Assembly (NCBI RefSeq): GCF_016598575.1
Contig: NZ_CP066801.1
Location: 3,472,001-3,536,000 of the forward strand
Direction: 5' to 3'
Length of the DNA: 64,000 bases
From: Streptomyces sp. HSG2
Lineage (GTDB): Bacteria > Actinomycetota > Actinomycetes > Streptomycetales > Streptomycetaceae
The notes below the pieces were generated by a model. That model saw only the letters and a program-made list of their open reading frames with translations. It ran no database searches and was not told the DNA's origin. The translations under genes were made by a program, and so were the position numbers. Of the stretch, positions 1 to 8,032 are shown in pieces; positions within the stretch are counted from its first letter, which is position 1, and every line of letters starts with the position of its first letter.

Positions 1-53
1 AGCAGCGCCGAAGGTGTCGGTGCCGGGTCGTGTGCTCGGCGACCGAGCACCGC

Positions 54-1253
54 CTACCTGCCCACGGGGTCACCGTCCGCCCCGTCGTCCCGACTGCGCA
101 GCGCCAGGTGGCCACCGTGGTGCAGGGGGGTTCCCGGTCGCGGACGAGCGGCCTCGTGTCCGGTCACGGCGTCGACGATGTGGACCTCTCCGTGGCCGCC
201 GCGGGTCACGGCGATCCAGTCGGAGGCCGGGGAGGCGGCGATGGCGCGCCGTTGGACACCTTCCCACGGGGTGGTGCCCCGGCGCGGCGCGCCGTCCATC
301 GCGGGCAGGGGAACCCGGCGGACGGTGTCGTCGGGGGAGAGGAGGATCAACTCGTCGCCGTCGGGGTGGACACGGGTGAATGCGGTGTGGCGCCGGGCGA
401 GGGCGAGCCGGAAGACGAGTCCTGGGCCGAGGTCGACGTGGTCCGTGTGGCCGGTGTCGAGGCCGTGGCGCCAGGCGTGGTTGGTCCATTCCGGCCAGAG
501 CCGGGGGTCGGGGTCACCGCCGCGCAGCGTGCTCCACAGGGCCCGTCGCCGGGTGTCGAGCCGGAGATACCAGCCCCGGGACCGTGATCCCCAGGGGATG
601 GGTGTTTCCGCGGCGAGTGCGCCGCCTCGCCGGCGGGCGCGGTGCACACCCCTGCTCGTGGCGGCGAAGACGTGCCCGGTGTCGGGAAGTTGTGCGTCCC
701 CGTGTCCGTCGTCGGGCAGGGGCAGGACGGACCGAGGCGTGGCCGGGGGGCAGCCTGGGGGAGCCGCCAGCAGGTCGGCGAAGTGGTGGGCGGCCCACTG
801 GCCCGGCTCCCGGTGCCGCAGTACGACGAGGGGGTCCTCGCCTCCCAGCACGGTGACCCCGGGTTCGCCGACGCGGGTGCGCACCGTCGAGGTGTCGCCG
901 GTGGTCAGGTCGATCACGGTGAGCAGGTCCGACCAGGGTGTCTCGTTGGCGCCCAGGCCGGTGGTGACGGCCAGATGGCGACCGGACGGGTCGCATGCGA
1001 GGTGCTCGGCCGGCACGGCGACGGGGAACGCGCGCTCCACGAGTCGCTCGGCGTGGGGATCGAGGATCAGGAGTTCGCCTCGTCGATCGTCGACGCACGC
1101 GGTACGGCCGCCGGGGAGTGCCAAGAATCCCGCGTGCTCTGAGATATGACGGCTGCTCAGGCGTCCGACGGGCGTGCCGTCCGGCACGGTCAGCACGTGG
1201 ACGGCTCCCGCCAGGTGGTCGGAGACGAACAGGACGGGGGGGTCAAGGGACAT
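54..1253 (-). CDS. YncE-like beta-propeller protein, divergent from metal importer
   Basis: A 399-residue protein made of repeated blade-like segments, for example HLACDPSGRHLAVTT and DWIAVTRGGHGEVHIVDA. This is typical of YncE/WD-like beta-propellers. No signal peptide or membrane segment is visible, so it looks cytoplasmic. It is read away from the FecBCD-type importer, and the 88-nt gap between the two starts holds a Zur-like box, so both may be co-regulated. Beta-propeller AztD is a known zinc chaperone for an ABC importer in other bacteria. The resemblance here is only in fold type and context, so a role in zinc handling is inference. The 53 bases beyond its stop show no gene. Confidence 0.6.
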   Translation of the reverse strand: MSLDPPVLFVSDHLAGAVHVLTVPDGTPVGRLSSRHISEHAGFLALPGGRTACVDDRRGELLILDPHAERLVERAFPVAVPAEHLACDPSGRHLAVTTGLGANETPWSDLLTVIDLTTGDTSTVRTRVGEPGVTVLGGEDPLVVLRHREPGQWAAHHFADLLAAPPGCPPATPRSVLPLPDDGHGDAQLPDTGHVFAATSRGVHRARRRGGALAAETPIPWGSRSRGWYLRLDTRRRALWSTLRGGDPDPRLWPEWTNHAWRHGLDTGHTDHVDLGPGLVFRLALARRHTAFTRVHPDGDELILLSPDDTVRRVPLPAMDGAPRRGTTPWEGVQRRAIAASPASDWIAVTRGGHGEVHIVDAVTGHEAARPRPGTPLHHGGHLALRSRDDGADGDPVGR

Positions 1254-1280
1254 GGGTCCTCTTTCGGGAAACCACTCGGC

Positions 1281-1295
1281 TGAAAACGATTATCA
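1281..1295. promoter_or_regulatory. Zur-like operator 1
   Basis: TGAAAACGATTATCA matches 13 of 15 positions of the actinobacterial Zur palindrome TGAAAATGATTTTCA (consensus from memory). It is an AT-rich island in GC-rich DNA. It lies 46 nt before the binding-protein start and 27 nt before the divergent propeller start, so it could repress both. Confidence 0.72.
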
Positions 1296-1341
1296 TGTAT
1301 CTTCGATGCGTTCCCGGCACCTAGGAAGAGCGAGGACGCGG

Positions 1342-2319
1342 ATGACGCGCGCACCGTCGAGACTTGTCCGTGGTTGGGTCGCCGCGGCCCTGGTGGGGTC
1401 CGTCCTGGTGGGTTGCGGTTCCTCGTCGGATGGATCGGCGAACGGCGAGGCCGACCCGACGGCGACGACCGATGTCGCGGTCGAGCCCATCACGGCCACC
1501 ACGGCGCTGACCGACACCAACGGCGTCGAGGTCTCCCTGGCGGAGGAGCCCGAGCGGATCGTCTGCCTGGTCGCCCTCTGCGACGACATGCTGACCGAGT
1601 TGGGCATGGTCCCGACGGCCACCAACAGCGCGCTGCTGGCGCACCCGGACTTCCTCGGGGAGGAGAAGGCCGCGGAGGTGGACGTGATCCCCGGGGGGTT
1701 CCTCGCCCCGGAGGTGGAGGCGATCCTCTCCCACAAGCCCGACCTGGTCATCGGTCTGGAGGACACCCACGGCAAGCTCGCGCCGGCGCTGGAGGGTGCC
1801 ACGACCTTCTGGGCCGTGCAACCCGCGACGTGGGAGGACAGCGTCGGATACCTGCGCGACCTCGCCGCGCTGACCGGCCGGACCGATCAGGGCGAGAAGG
1901 CCGAGGAGGCGTTCCGGACCAAGCTCGCCGCGGCCGAGAAGGCTCCCAGCGACCGGACCGCGCTGGTCATCTACGGCAGTGACGAGAACTTCGGCGTCGC
2001 GGCACCGGAGTCGGACGTGGCCGCCGGCCTCTTCCCCAGGATCGCCGACTACCCCTGGGAGTCCCGCGGCGTGGAGGGGAGTTACAGCCTGGAGGAGATC
2101 CTGGCCGGCGACGTCGAGGTGTTGTTCGTCGAGACCCTGAGCTTCGGTGACGCGGACGCCGAGCTCTCCGAGACACTGGCCGAGAACCCTCTGTGGGGCA
2201 AGATCCCGGCCGTGCGGAACGGTGACGTGCACGAGGTGGACTCCGAGGTGTGGGCCAAGGGGCGTGGTACCCGCTCGCTGGGTATCGTCCTCGACGAGGC
2301 CACGGCCGCGCTGCGGTGA
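1342..2319 (+). CDS. Metallophore ABC importer, substrate-binding lipoprotein
   Basis: A 325-residue class III binding protein of the FecB/BtuF family (PF01497 type). The lipobox LVGC at residues 22-25 predicts diacylglyceryl anchoring on Cys25, outside the membrane. The body starts TDTNGVEVSLAEEPERIVCL, the usual entry to this fold, and contains EAILSHKPDLVIG. The ATG at 1342 follows GAGGACGCG. A longer in-frame reading to 1174 would run through the operator and was rejected. The gene overlaps the permease by 4 nt. The family binds chelated metals such as siderophores, haem and cobalamin. The Zur-like box upstream suggests a zinc-metallophore complex, which is inference. Confidence 0.85.
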   Translation: MTRAPSRLVRGWVAAALVGSVLVGCGSSSDGSANGEADPTATTDVAVEPITATTALTDTNGVEVSLAEEPERIVCLVALCDDMLTELGMVPTATNSALLAHPDFLGEEKAAEVDVIPGGFLAPEVEAILSHKPDLVIGLEDTHGKLAPALEGATTFWAVQPATWEDSVGYLRDLAALTGRTDQGEKAEEAFRTKLAAAEKAPSDRTALVIYGSDENFGVAAPESDVAAGLFPRIADYPWESRGVEGSYSLEEILAGDVEVLFVETLSFGDADAELSETLAENPLWGKIPAVRNGDVHEVDSEVWAKGRGTRSLGIVLDEATAALR

Positions 2320-3596
2320 GAACGCCCCGCTCGGTGCTCGCCCCGGCCCCCCCACCACCGAGGGGAGGTCGGGGGGCGTCGAAGGGGGCACGGAGGGGGC
2401 AACCCCTCTTGGTCGCCGGACTGTTGGCCGCCGCCTCGGTCTGCGCGCTCGTCCTCGGCACCCCCTACGTGCCGCCGCACCGGCTGGTCGCGACGGTGCT
2501 GGAGGGGGACACCACGCTCGCCGGGATCGTCGTCACGGAACTCCGCGTACCGAGGCTGGTGCTGGCGCTCGTCGCCGGAGCCTGCCTGGGCGCGGCCGGG
2601 CTGGTCCTTCAGGAGGCGCTCCGCAATCCGCTGGCGGTGCCGGAGATGCTCGGTGTGTCGTCCGGCGCCGCGCTGGGGGTCGCCGCCCCCCTGGTGCTGA
2701 GCCTTTCCCTGCCGGCCGTCGTCCAGCCCCTGACCGCCCTCGCCGGGGCCGTGGTCGGTGGCGGGCTCACGCTGTTGGCCGCCGGCCTCGGCCGTGGTCC
2801 TTCCGCGGTGTTGTTGACGGGCGCGGCGGTGGCCGCCGCGATGCAGGCGGCGCTGCTCGTGCTGATGGTCATGGCCGATCAGTTGGACCTTCAGCTGATC
2901 TACCGGTACCTGCTCGGCTCCCTGTCCGCCCGGACCTGGGACGACGTGGCGGGCCTGTGGCCCTGGCCGCTGGTCGCGGTCCCCGCCCTGGTGCTCTGCG
3001 CGCCCGTCCTCTCGGTGATGCGTATGGGCGACGAGGACGCGGAGGCCCTGGGCGTGCGCGTCCGGCGTGCGCGGTTGGCGGCGCTGGCCATCGCGGTGGT
3101 GTTGATCGCCCCGGTGACGGCCGTGTGCGGCCCCGTGGCATGGGTGGGGTTTCTCGCCCCGCATCTGGCCCGGTGGTTCGACCCCGCCGCCGGGGCCGTG
3201 CGTTGGCTTCCCTGGTCCGCCGCCTGGGGTGCCGTCGTGGTGGCCGTCGCCGATCTCCCGGCCCGGCTGGCGCTGGCACCGGTGGAGACGCCGGCCGGGG
3301 CGTGGACGGCTCTGCTGGGGGTGCCCGCCGGGGTGGTGTTGATGCGGGCGGGCGGTCGTGGCCGCGCGGCCCGGAACCGCCTGCCGGCGGCCTCGGCGAC
3401 GGCGGACACGCCCGTGTCCGAGCAGCGGATCGCGTCCTTGGGGGCCGAGGACGTCACGCTGGGGGCCGGGGTGTTCGGCGCCCCGCCCGGTGCGGGTGGG
3501 GCCGAGAACGTCGTCGGAGTGAAGCCCGGGGGTGGTGGGGTCGTCCGCGGACAGGCGTCGTCCTCCGGTGACGGCGGGACAAGGGGTGCGGGGTGA
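2316..3596 (+). CDS. FecCD-family metallophore permease 1 with C-terminal extension
   Basis: A FecCD/BtuC-type permease with about ten membrane segments. Hallmarks are VPRLVLALVAGACLGAAGL, QEALRNPLAVPEMLGVSSGA and the late GPVAWVGFLAPHLAR. The GTG at 2316 overlaps the binding-protein stop in a GTGA, giving translational coupling. At 426 residues it is about 80 longer than usual. After GVPAGVVLMRAGG comes a Gly/Ala-rich hydrophilic tail that I cannot assign. The tail runs to a 4-nt overlap with permease 2. It may be a real disordered extension or a sequencing or frameshift artefact of the usual end. Confidence 0.85.
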   Translation: MRTPRSVLAPAPPPPRGGRGASKGARRGQPLLVAGLLAAASVCALVLGTPYVPPHRLVATVLEGDTTLAGIVVTELRVPRLVLALVAGACLGAAGLVLQEALRNPLAVPEMLGVSSGAALGVAAPLVLSLSLPAVVQPLTALAGAVVGGGLTLLAAGLGRGPSAVLLTGAAVAAAMQAALLVLMVMADQLDLQLIYRYLLGSLSARTWDDVAGLWPWPLVAVPALVLCAPVLSVMRMGDEDAEALGVRVRRARLAALAIAVVLIAPVTAVCGPVAWVGFLAPHLARWFDPAAGAVRWLPWSAAWGAVVVAVADLPARLALAPVETPAGAWTALLGVPAGVVLMRAGGRGRAARNRLPAASATADTPVSEQRIASLGAEDVTLGAGVFGAPPGAGGAENVVGVKPGGGGVVRGQASSSGDGGTRGAG

Positions 3597-4600
3597 AACG
3601 GCGGTTCGCGGTTCTCGTGGCGCTGGTCGTGGCGTGCGCCGGTGCGGAGTTGGTGGTGGGACGCGGCATGTCTCCCGGTGTCGCCTGGGACGTCCTGGGC
3701 GGCGGCGGAGACGCGACGGAGCGCCACATCCTGTTCCGACTCCGCGTGCCCAGGATGTTGGTGACCCTCTGCGCGGGCGCGTGTCTCGCCGTGGCCGGGC
3801 TGGTCCTGCAATCCGCGCTTCGCAACCCGCTGGCGGGGCCGGAGGTGACGGGGGTGACCCCGGGCGCGGTGCTCGGTGCCGTGACCGCGACGGCCCTGGG
3901 GCTCGCCGGGTGGGAGTCGCCCCTGGCCGTCGTCCTCGCCGCGTGCGCGGGCGGGTTCGTCGGGGCGGGGCTGCTGTGGCTCCTGGCCGGCCGGGGCGGT
4001 GGCGACCCCGCGCGGACGGCCGTGCACGGGGTGCTGGTGTCCGCGGTGCTCGGCGGGTTCACGGCCATGGTGCTCCTGGTGGAGCCAGGGGAACTCGGCA
4101 GCGTCGTGCAGTGGTTGGTCGGCACGACGGAGGGTCGGGTGTGGGAGCACTGGCACCTGTTGTGGCCGTGGGCCCTGCTCTGGGTGGCGGTCGCCTGGTC
4201 GATGGCGGGTCCCTTGACGCTGCTGCGCTGTGGGGACGACATCGCCCTGGCGGCCGGCCTCTCCGTCCACCGGGCCCGTTCTCTCGCCCTGCTGTGCGCG
4301 GTGGCGTTGACGGCCGGGGCGGTGGCCGCCGTCGGGGCGTTGGGTTTCGTGGGGTTGCTCGTGCCCCACTTGGCGGTGGCCGTCTTCGGCGCGGACCTGC
4401 GGGCGAGCCTTCCCGGCGCGGCACTGGCGGGCGCGGTGGTGGTCGGAGTGGCGGACGTCGCGGCGCAGTCCTCCGCCCGGCTGGTGGCGTGGCTGCTGGA
4501 CGCCGAGCGGTTGACGGTGCCGGTCGGGGCCCTCACCGCCTGCCTCGGAGCGGCGTCGCTGCTGGTCGTGGTACGCCGCACGCCGAGTCGTTCCTTCTGA
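3593..4600 (+). CDS. FecCD-family metallophore permease 2
   Basis: A 335-residue FecCD permease, normal family length. It carries VPRMLVTLCAGACLAVAGLV, QSALRNPLAGPEVTGVTPGA and ALGFVGLLVPHLA, the same landmarks as permease 1, with which it should form the translocation heterodimer. The GTG at 3593 overlaps the previous stop. A 19-nt gap with GAGGACACGC before the ATPase start completes the importer operon. Confidence 0.88.
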   Translation: MKRRFAVLVALVVACAGAELVVGRGMSPGVAWDVLGGGGDATERHILFRLRVPRMLVTLCAGACLAVAGLVLQSALRNPLAGPEVTGVTPGAVLGAVTATALGLAGWESPLAVVLAACAGGFVGAGLLWLLAGRGGGDPARTAVHGVLVSAVLGGFTAMVLLVEPGELGSVVQWLVGTTEGRVWEHWHLLWPWALLWVAVAWSMAGPLTLLRCGDDIALAAGLSVHRARSLALLCAVALTAGAVAAVGALGFVGLLVPHLAVAVFGADLRASLPGAALAGAVVVGVADVAAQSSARLVAWLLDAERLTVPVGALTACLGAASLLVVVRRTPSRSF

Positions 4601-4619
4601 CGTCGAATCGAGGACACGC

Positions 4620-5441
4620 ATGACCGAGTCCCTGGGGATCCATCTGGAGGGGGTCCACTTCGGCTACCCCGGACGACCGGTGCTACGGGGCGTCGACCTG
4701 AGCGTGCGGCCCGGTGAACTGACCGCCCTCGTCGGTCTGAACGGCTGCGGCAAGTCGACCCTGCTGCGGCTGGCCGCCGGGTTGCTCCGACCGACCGAGG
4801 GGCGCGTGCTGTTGGGCGGTGACGACCTCGCCCGGTTGTCCCGGCGCGCCACGGCCCGCAGGGCGGCCCTGCTCCACCAGGCCGCCCCGTCGGTGCCGGA
4901 CATGACGGTACGTCAACTCGTGCGTCAGGGTCGCTACGCGGCGCGCGGACCGCTGGGCATGCTGCGCGAGGACGACGACCCCGTCGCGTGCCGGGCCCTG
5001 CGCGACGTCGGAGTGGAGGGGTGGGCCGACCGTGCCGTCGACGCGCTGTCGGGGGGCGAGCGTCAGCGCGTCCGTCTGGCGATGGCGCTGGCCCAGGACA
5101 CCCGGGTTCTGCTGTTGGACGAGCCGACCACCTACCTGGACCTGCACCACCAACTCGACGTGCTGCGAACGGTGGTCCGCTTGCGCGAGGAGCGCGGACT
5201 GACCGTGGTCATGGTGCTGCACGACCTGGCCCACGCGGCCCGGTTCGCCGAGCGCGTCGTCGCCCTCCGCGACGGCCGTGTGGCGGCCGACGGGGCGCCG
5301 GGCGATGTGGTCACCCCGGGGTTGCTCGCGGATGTCCTGAGGGTGTCCGGCCGGGTCGGCCGGGACCCCGAGGGGGGGTGGCCGGTGTGTTACCCAGATC
5401 ACCCTCTCCCAGCACTAGATTATGAAAATCGTATTCACTAG
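4620..5441 (+). CDS. Metallophore importer ATPase (FecE/BtuD type)
   Basis: A 273-residue ABC ATPase with Walker A GLNGCGKST (residues 39-47), signature LSGGERQR, Walker B VLLLDEPTTYLDL and the switch His in VLHDLAHA. These place it with FecE/FepC ATPases, and it should energise the two FecCD permeases. Its last seven codons (DYENRIH, stop) are the DNA of the second Zur-like box, so the operator for the downstream peptide operon lies inside the 3' end of this gene. The low-GC codons there are unlike the rest of the gene and fit selection for the operator. Confidence 0.9.
   Translation: MTESLGIHLEGVHFGYPGRPVLRGVDLSVRPGELTALVGLNGCGKSTLLRLAAGLLRPTEGRVLLGGDDLARLSRRATARRAALLHQAAPSVPDMTVRQLVRQGRYAARGPLGMLREDDDPVACRALRDVGVEGWADRAVDALSGGERQRVRLAMALAQDTRVLLLDEPTTYLDLHHQLDVLRTVVRLREERGLTVVMVLHDLAHAARFAERVVALRDGRVAADGAPGDVVTPGLLADVLRVSGRVGRDPEGGWPVCYPDHPLPALDYENRIH
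5423..5437. promoter_or_regulatory. Zur-like operator 2, inside the importer ATPase 3' end
   Basis: TGAAAATCGTATTCA; read on the minus strand, TGAATACGATTTTCA matches 13 of 15 positions of the Zur palindrome. It sits 62 nt before the peptide gene start, in the right place to control the biosynthetic operon separately from the importer. The overlap with coding sequence makes it an unusual operator location. Confidence 0.7.
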
Positions 5442-5498
5442 TGTGGCGGTGCGGTGATCAACCGAACACCGCATCTCCCTTTCTGTGAAGGAGAGTTC

Positions 5499-5612
5499 AT
5501 GGAGAACGAGCAGATCTTCACGCCGATCGCCGACCCGGGCACCCTGGCTCACGCTTCCGCCACCCACTCCAACGCGCTCGTCGAGAACCCCTTCGACGAC
5601 AACGAGGAGTAA
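5499..5612 (+). CDS. Putative azol(in)e RiPP precursor peptide
   Basis: A 37-codon gene with a strong AAGGAGA site 5 nt before the ATG. The N-terminal half starts MENEQIFTPIADPG and the C-terminal half reads TLAHASATHSNALVEN followed by PFDDNEE. It has no Cys. Possible heterocyclisation residues are Thr8, Thr15, Ser20, Thr22 and Ser24; His18 and His23 are potential metal ligands. It lies directly before a leader-binding protein, YcaO and SagB-type genes, the arrangement of linear azol(in)e-containing peptides. The acidic end after the Ser/Thr/His stretch resembles a follower more than a core. I do not recognise the family. Precursor status rests on size, position and context. Confidence 0.75.
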   Translation: MENEQIFTPIADPGTLAHASATHSNALVENPFDDNEE

Positions 5613-5632
5613 GAGGGAGCCGACCCTCGATC

Positions 5633-5665
5633 GTGGGCCCGCCCGTCGCCTTCGGGTGGGCCCAC
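5633..5665 (+). terminator. Hairpin between precursor and modification genes
   Basis: The 13-nt arms 5633-5645 and 5653-5665 pair with one G-U and a 7-nt loop. The hairpin falls between the peptide stop and the next Shine-Dalgarno site and has no U-run. It may act as a leaky terminator or mRNA stabiliser that gives excess precursor over enzymes, as is common in RiPP operons. Confidence 0.55.
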
Positions 5666-5699
5666 ACCCATCCCAGGACCAGATTCCAGGAGGTTCTCC

Positions 5700-6554
5700 G
5701 TGTCCCGAAGCCGACTCGTGCCCGGTGCCGAGGTCGTCGCCGTCCCCGGGCGGGGCGTCGCCCTTCGCACCCCGGAAGGCGATTTCCTGCGCGTGTGGAC
5801 GCCGGAGGGCGGCGAGCCGGCCCTGCTGGACCGCCTCGCGGGCCTGCCGACGAGCCGGACGGACGAGGAGACGGACCGCGTGCTCGCGGCGTTCGAGAAC
5901 GCCGGGTACCTGGCGGACGCGCCAGAGCCCCCGGAGTGGCCCGAGGCCCGCGGCGACGTCCGACTGGTCGGGGACGCCACGCTGATCGACCCCCTCGCCG
6001 CGCAACTGACCGCGCTGGGGGCCCGGCCCCGCCTCGCCGGGCCCGCCACCTCAACGACCGCGGCGACCGAGCTGATCGGCGACCTGACCCGGGCGGCGCC
6101 CGCCGCCGTCGTCTGGTGCCTCGACGGCCCCGTGCCCGACGGCCTGTGGGACGCCGCCGACCGGCTCCCCGAGCGCGGCATCGCCTGGCTGCGATGCCAC
6201 CGCGAGGGCCGGCAGGCGTACGCCGAACCCCTGGCCGTCGGCCCCCGGGACGTCACCTCCGCCCACGTCCGCGGCCGTCGACTCGCCGCCACCGCCGCCC
6301 ACCGCGAACTCGCCGCCTACTGGAGCGGCCCCCGGACCACCGGCGCGCCCGTCCGGATCACGGCGCCCGCCGCGGCCCTGCTCGCCGCGCTCCTGGCGGA
6401 CGACCTCCACCGGTGGGCCACCGACACCCCCCGCCGCACCGGCCTTCCCGCCCGACGTCGCCTGCGCCGCGTGGACCTGGACACCCTGACCGTCACCGAA
6501 CACCCCGTCCTGCCGGTGCCCCCCGTCGCCGCCCCGCCGAAGCAGGGCGGATGA
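5700..6554 (+). CDS. TOMM leader-binding E1-like partner protein (Ocin-ThiF-like)
   Basis: A 284-residue protein. Residues about 1-80, with LLDRLAGLPTS and VLAAFENAGYLAD, look like the winged-helix RiPP recognition element at the start of TOMM 'cyclodehydratase domain' proteins. The rest resembles a degenerate ThiF/E1-like fold (DVRLVGDATLIDPLAAQL) without the CxxC zinc site of active E1 enzymes. The family presents the leader peptide to YcaO. The GTG at 5700 is preceded by CAGGAGG. It overlaps the hydrolase gene by 4 nt. Assignment rests on weak motifs plus the very strong context of YcaO and SagB. Confidence 0.7.
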   Translation: MSRSRLVPGAEVVAVPGRGVALRTPEGDFLRVWTPEGGEPALLDRLAGLPTSRTDEETDRVLAAFENAGYLADAPEPPEWPEARGDVRLVGDATLIDPLAAQLTALGARPRLAGPATSTTAATELIGDLTRAAPAAVVWCLDGPVPDGLWDAADRLPERGIAWLRCHREGRQAYAEPLAVGPRDVTSAHVRGRRLAATAAHRELAAYWSGPRTTGAPVRITAPAAALLAALLADDLHRWATDTPRRTGLPARRRLRRVDLDTLTVTEHPVLPVPPVAAPPKQGG

Positions 6555-8032
6555 CGCCCCGCACGACGGTCGTCGACGGGCTGGCCACCGAACTCCACCG
6601 GCCCGACGGGGACGGGCCCTTCCCGGCCGTCCTGGTCCGCACCCCCTACGACCGCGAACGCCACCGGGCCGAGGCGCGCGGCTGGGCCCGCCGAGGGTTC
6701 GCCGCCGTCACCCAGGACGTCCGGGGCCGCTTCGCGTCGCCCGGGCGGTGGCGTCCGTACCAAGACGAGGCCGCCGACGGAGTCGCTACCGTCCGCTGGA
6801 TACGACGACAGCCCTGGAGCGACGGCCGGGTCCTGGCGGCCGGCGCCTCCTACGCCGCCCACTGCGCCCTCGTCCTCGCCCTCGCCGATACCCGCGAGGA
6901 GCGCCCCGACGCCGTCCTCGCGGCGGTGCCGGCCCTGGGAGCGGCCGAGACGGCACGCGAACCCTCCGGCGTCGAACGATTGCTGTCCCGCGTCGGATGG
7001 TGGGCCGCCCACGGAGACCGGTCCGACTGCGACGAGGCCGCTCTGGACAGCGCCCTCGCCGCCGACCCCGACCTCCTCGCCCACCTGCCGCCGATCGACA
7101 TCCCCGACCGCCTGGGTCGACGCATGCCCTCCTGGGCCGACCTCTGGCGCCGCCACGACCGGGGCGAACTGCTCGCGCGAGCGACACGGGCCCGCGTACC
7201 GCTGCTCGCGGTGGGCGGCCACCACGACCACTTCACCGAGGACACACGCGCGCTGTGGCGCGCCTGGGGCGGCCCTTCCGCGAGACTGCTGATGGGCCCC
7301 TGGGGCCACGGTCTGATCGCCGAACCCGGCGCCGACGCGCGACCCGCCCACCGGGTCGACCTCGGCGACCTGTACGTGCGCTGGGCGCGCCGCGCCCTCG
7401 CCGGCGAACTCGCGCCCGGTCGTCGCGGCGCTCTCGCCCTGGGCGGCGCCGACCTGTGGCTGCCCGCCGACACCGCCGGCGCACCCCGGTCGTACCGCAC
7501 ACGGTCGGCGCGAGGCCCCGACTTCACCGCCGACCCGGATCGCCCCGCCCGGTCCGACGACCTGGCCGTGCCCACCGACGGACCTCCCGACCGCTGCGTG
7601 CTGGTCACCTCGCCGCTGCCACGCCCGCTGGACGTGGTCGGCTCCGCGCGCGTGAGACTGCGGGCCACCGCCGACACCCCGTGCGCGGACTGGTTCGCTC
7701 GGCTCGTCGCCCTCGCCCCGGACGGCACCGCCGAGCGCCTCGCCGTCGGATCCGTCCGCCGGACGGCCCCGAGAGGACGGGAGGCCGAATTCACCATCGA
7801 CCTCGGCGAGCCGGCGCGCCGGCTAGCGCCCGGCACGCGACTGCGCCTGGAGATCGCCGGGCACCACTTCCCCGCCCACGCCCGCAATCCCCACACCGGG
7901 GAGGACCCCATGACCGCGACGCGTCCGGTCGCCTCCCGGCGTCGGGTCGACACCGACAGCGTGAGGCTCGGCCTCGCCGCGCTCGCCTCCCGCCCCCTTC
8001 CCACCCACCCCGCCGAGGAGATCCCGCGATGA
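6551..8032 (+). CDS. CocE/S15-family alpha/beta hydrolase in RiPP operon
   Basis: A 493-residue cocaine-esterase / X-Pro dipeptidyl-peptidase type hydrolase. The N-terminal region has FPAVLVRTPYDR and FAAVTQDVRGRFASPG, hallmarks of the family. The nucleophile is Ser100 in GASYA, with probable Asp226 (GGHHDHF) and His253 (GPWGHGL). The C-terminal jelly-roll region contains APGTRLRLEIAGHHFP. No signal peptide is seen, so it is cytoplasmic. The gene is locked between the leader-binding protein and YcaO by ATGA overlaps, so it probably acts on the peptide, for example in leader or follower removal or in deacylation. That role is inference; I know of no defined precedent in this pathway. Confidence 0.82.
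   Translation: MTPRTTVVDGLATELHRPDGDGPFPAVLVRTPYDRERHRAEARGWARRGFAAVTQDVRGRFASPGRWRPYQDEAADGVATVRWIRRQPWSDGRVLAAGASYAAHCALVLALADTREERPDAVLAAVPALGAAETAREPSGVERLLSRVGWWAAHGDRSDCDEAALDSALAADPDLLAHLPPIDIPDRLGRRMPSWADLWRRHDRGELLARATRARVPLLAVGGHHDHFTEDTRALWRAWGGPSARLLMGPWGHGLIAEPGADARPAHRVDLGDLYVRWARRALAGELAPGRRGALALGGADLWLPADTAGAPRSYRTRSARGPDFTADPDRPARSDDLAVPTDGPPDRCVLVTSPLPRPLDVVGSARVRLRATADTPCADWFARLVALAPDGTAERLAVGSVRRTAPRGREAEFTIDLGEPARRLAPGTRLRLEIAGHHFPAHARNPHTGEDPMTATRPVASRRRVDTDSVRLGLAALASRPLPTHPAEEIPR

Noticed and set aside
14..379. Short plus-strand frame at the window start
   Set aside because: Arg/Gly shadow of the propeller gene on the minus strand.
1281..1295. Reading this box as an iron-responsive DmdR/IdeR site
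   Set aside because: The iron box has TTAGGTTAGG-type repeats; this sequence fits the TGAAAAT-N-ATTTTCA Zur pattern instead.
2900..4621. A 573-codon minus-strand frame over the permeases
   Set aside because: No motif, Arg/Pro-rich, opposite to well-supported FecCD genes.
6551..7351. Duplication link between the two CocE-type hydrolases (6551 and 31986)
   Set aside because: Only family-level motifs are shared; sequence and domain layout differ, so independent members are more likely.
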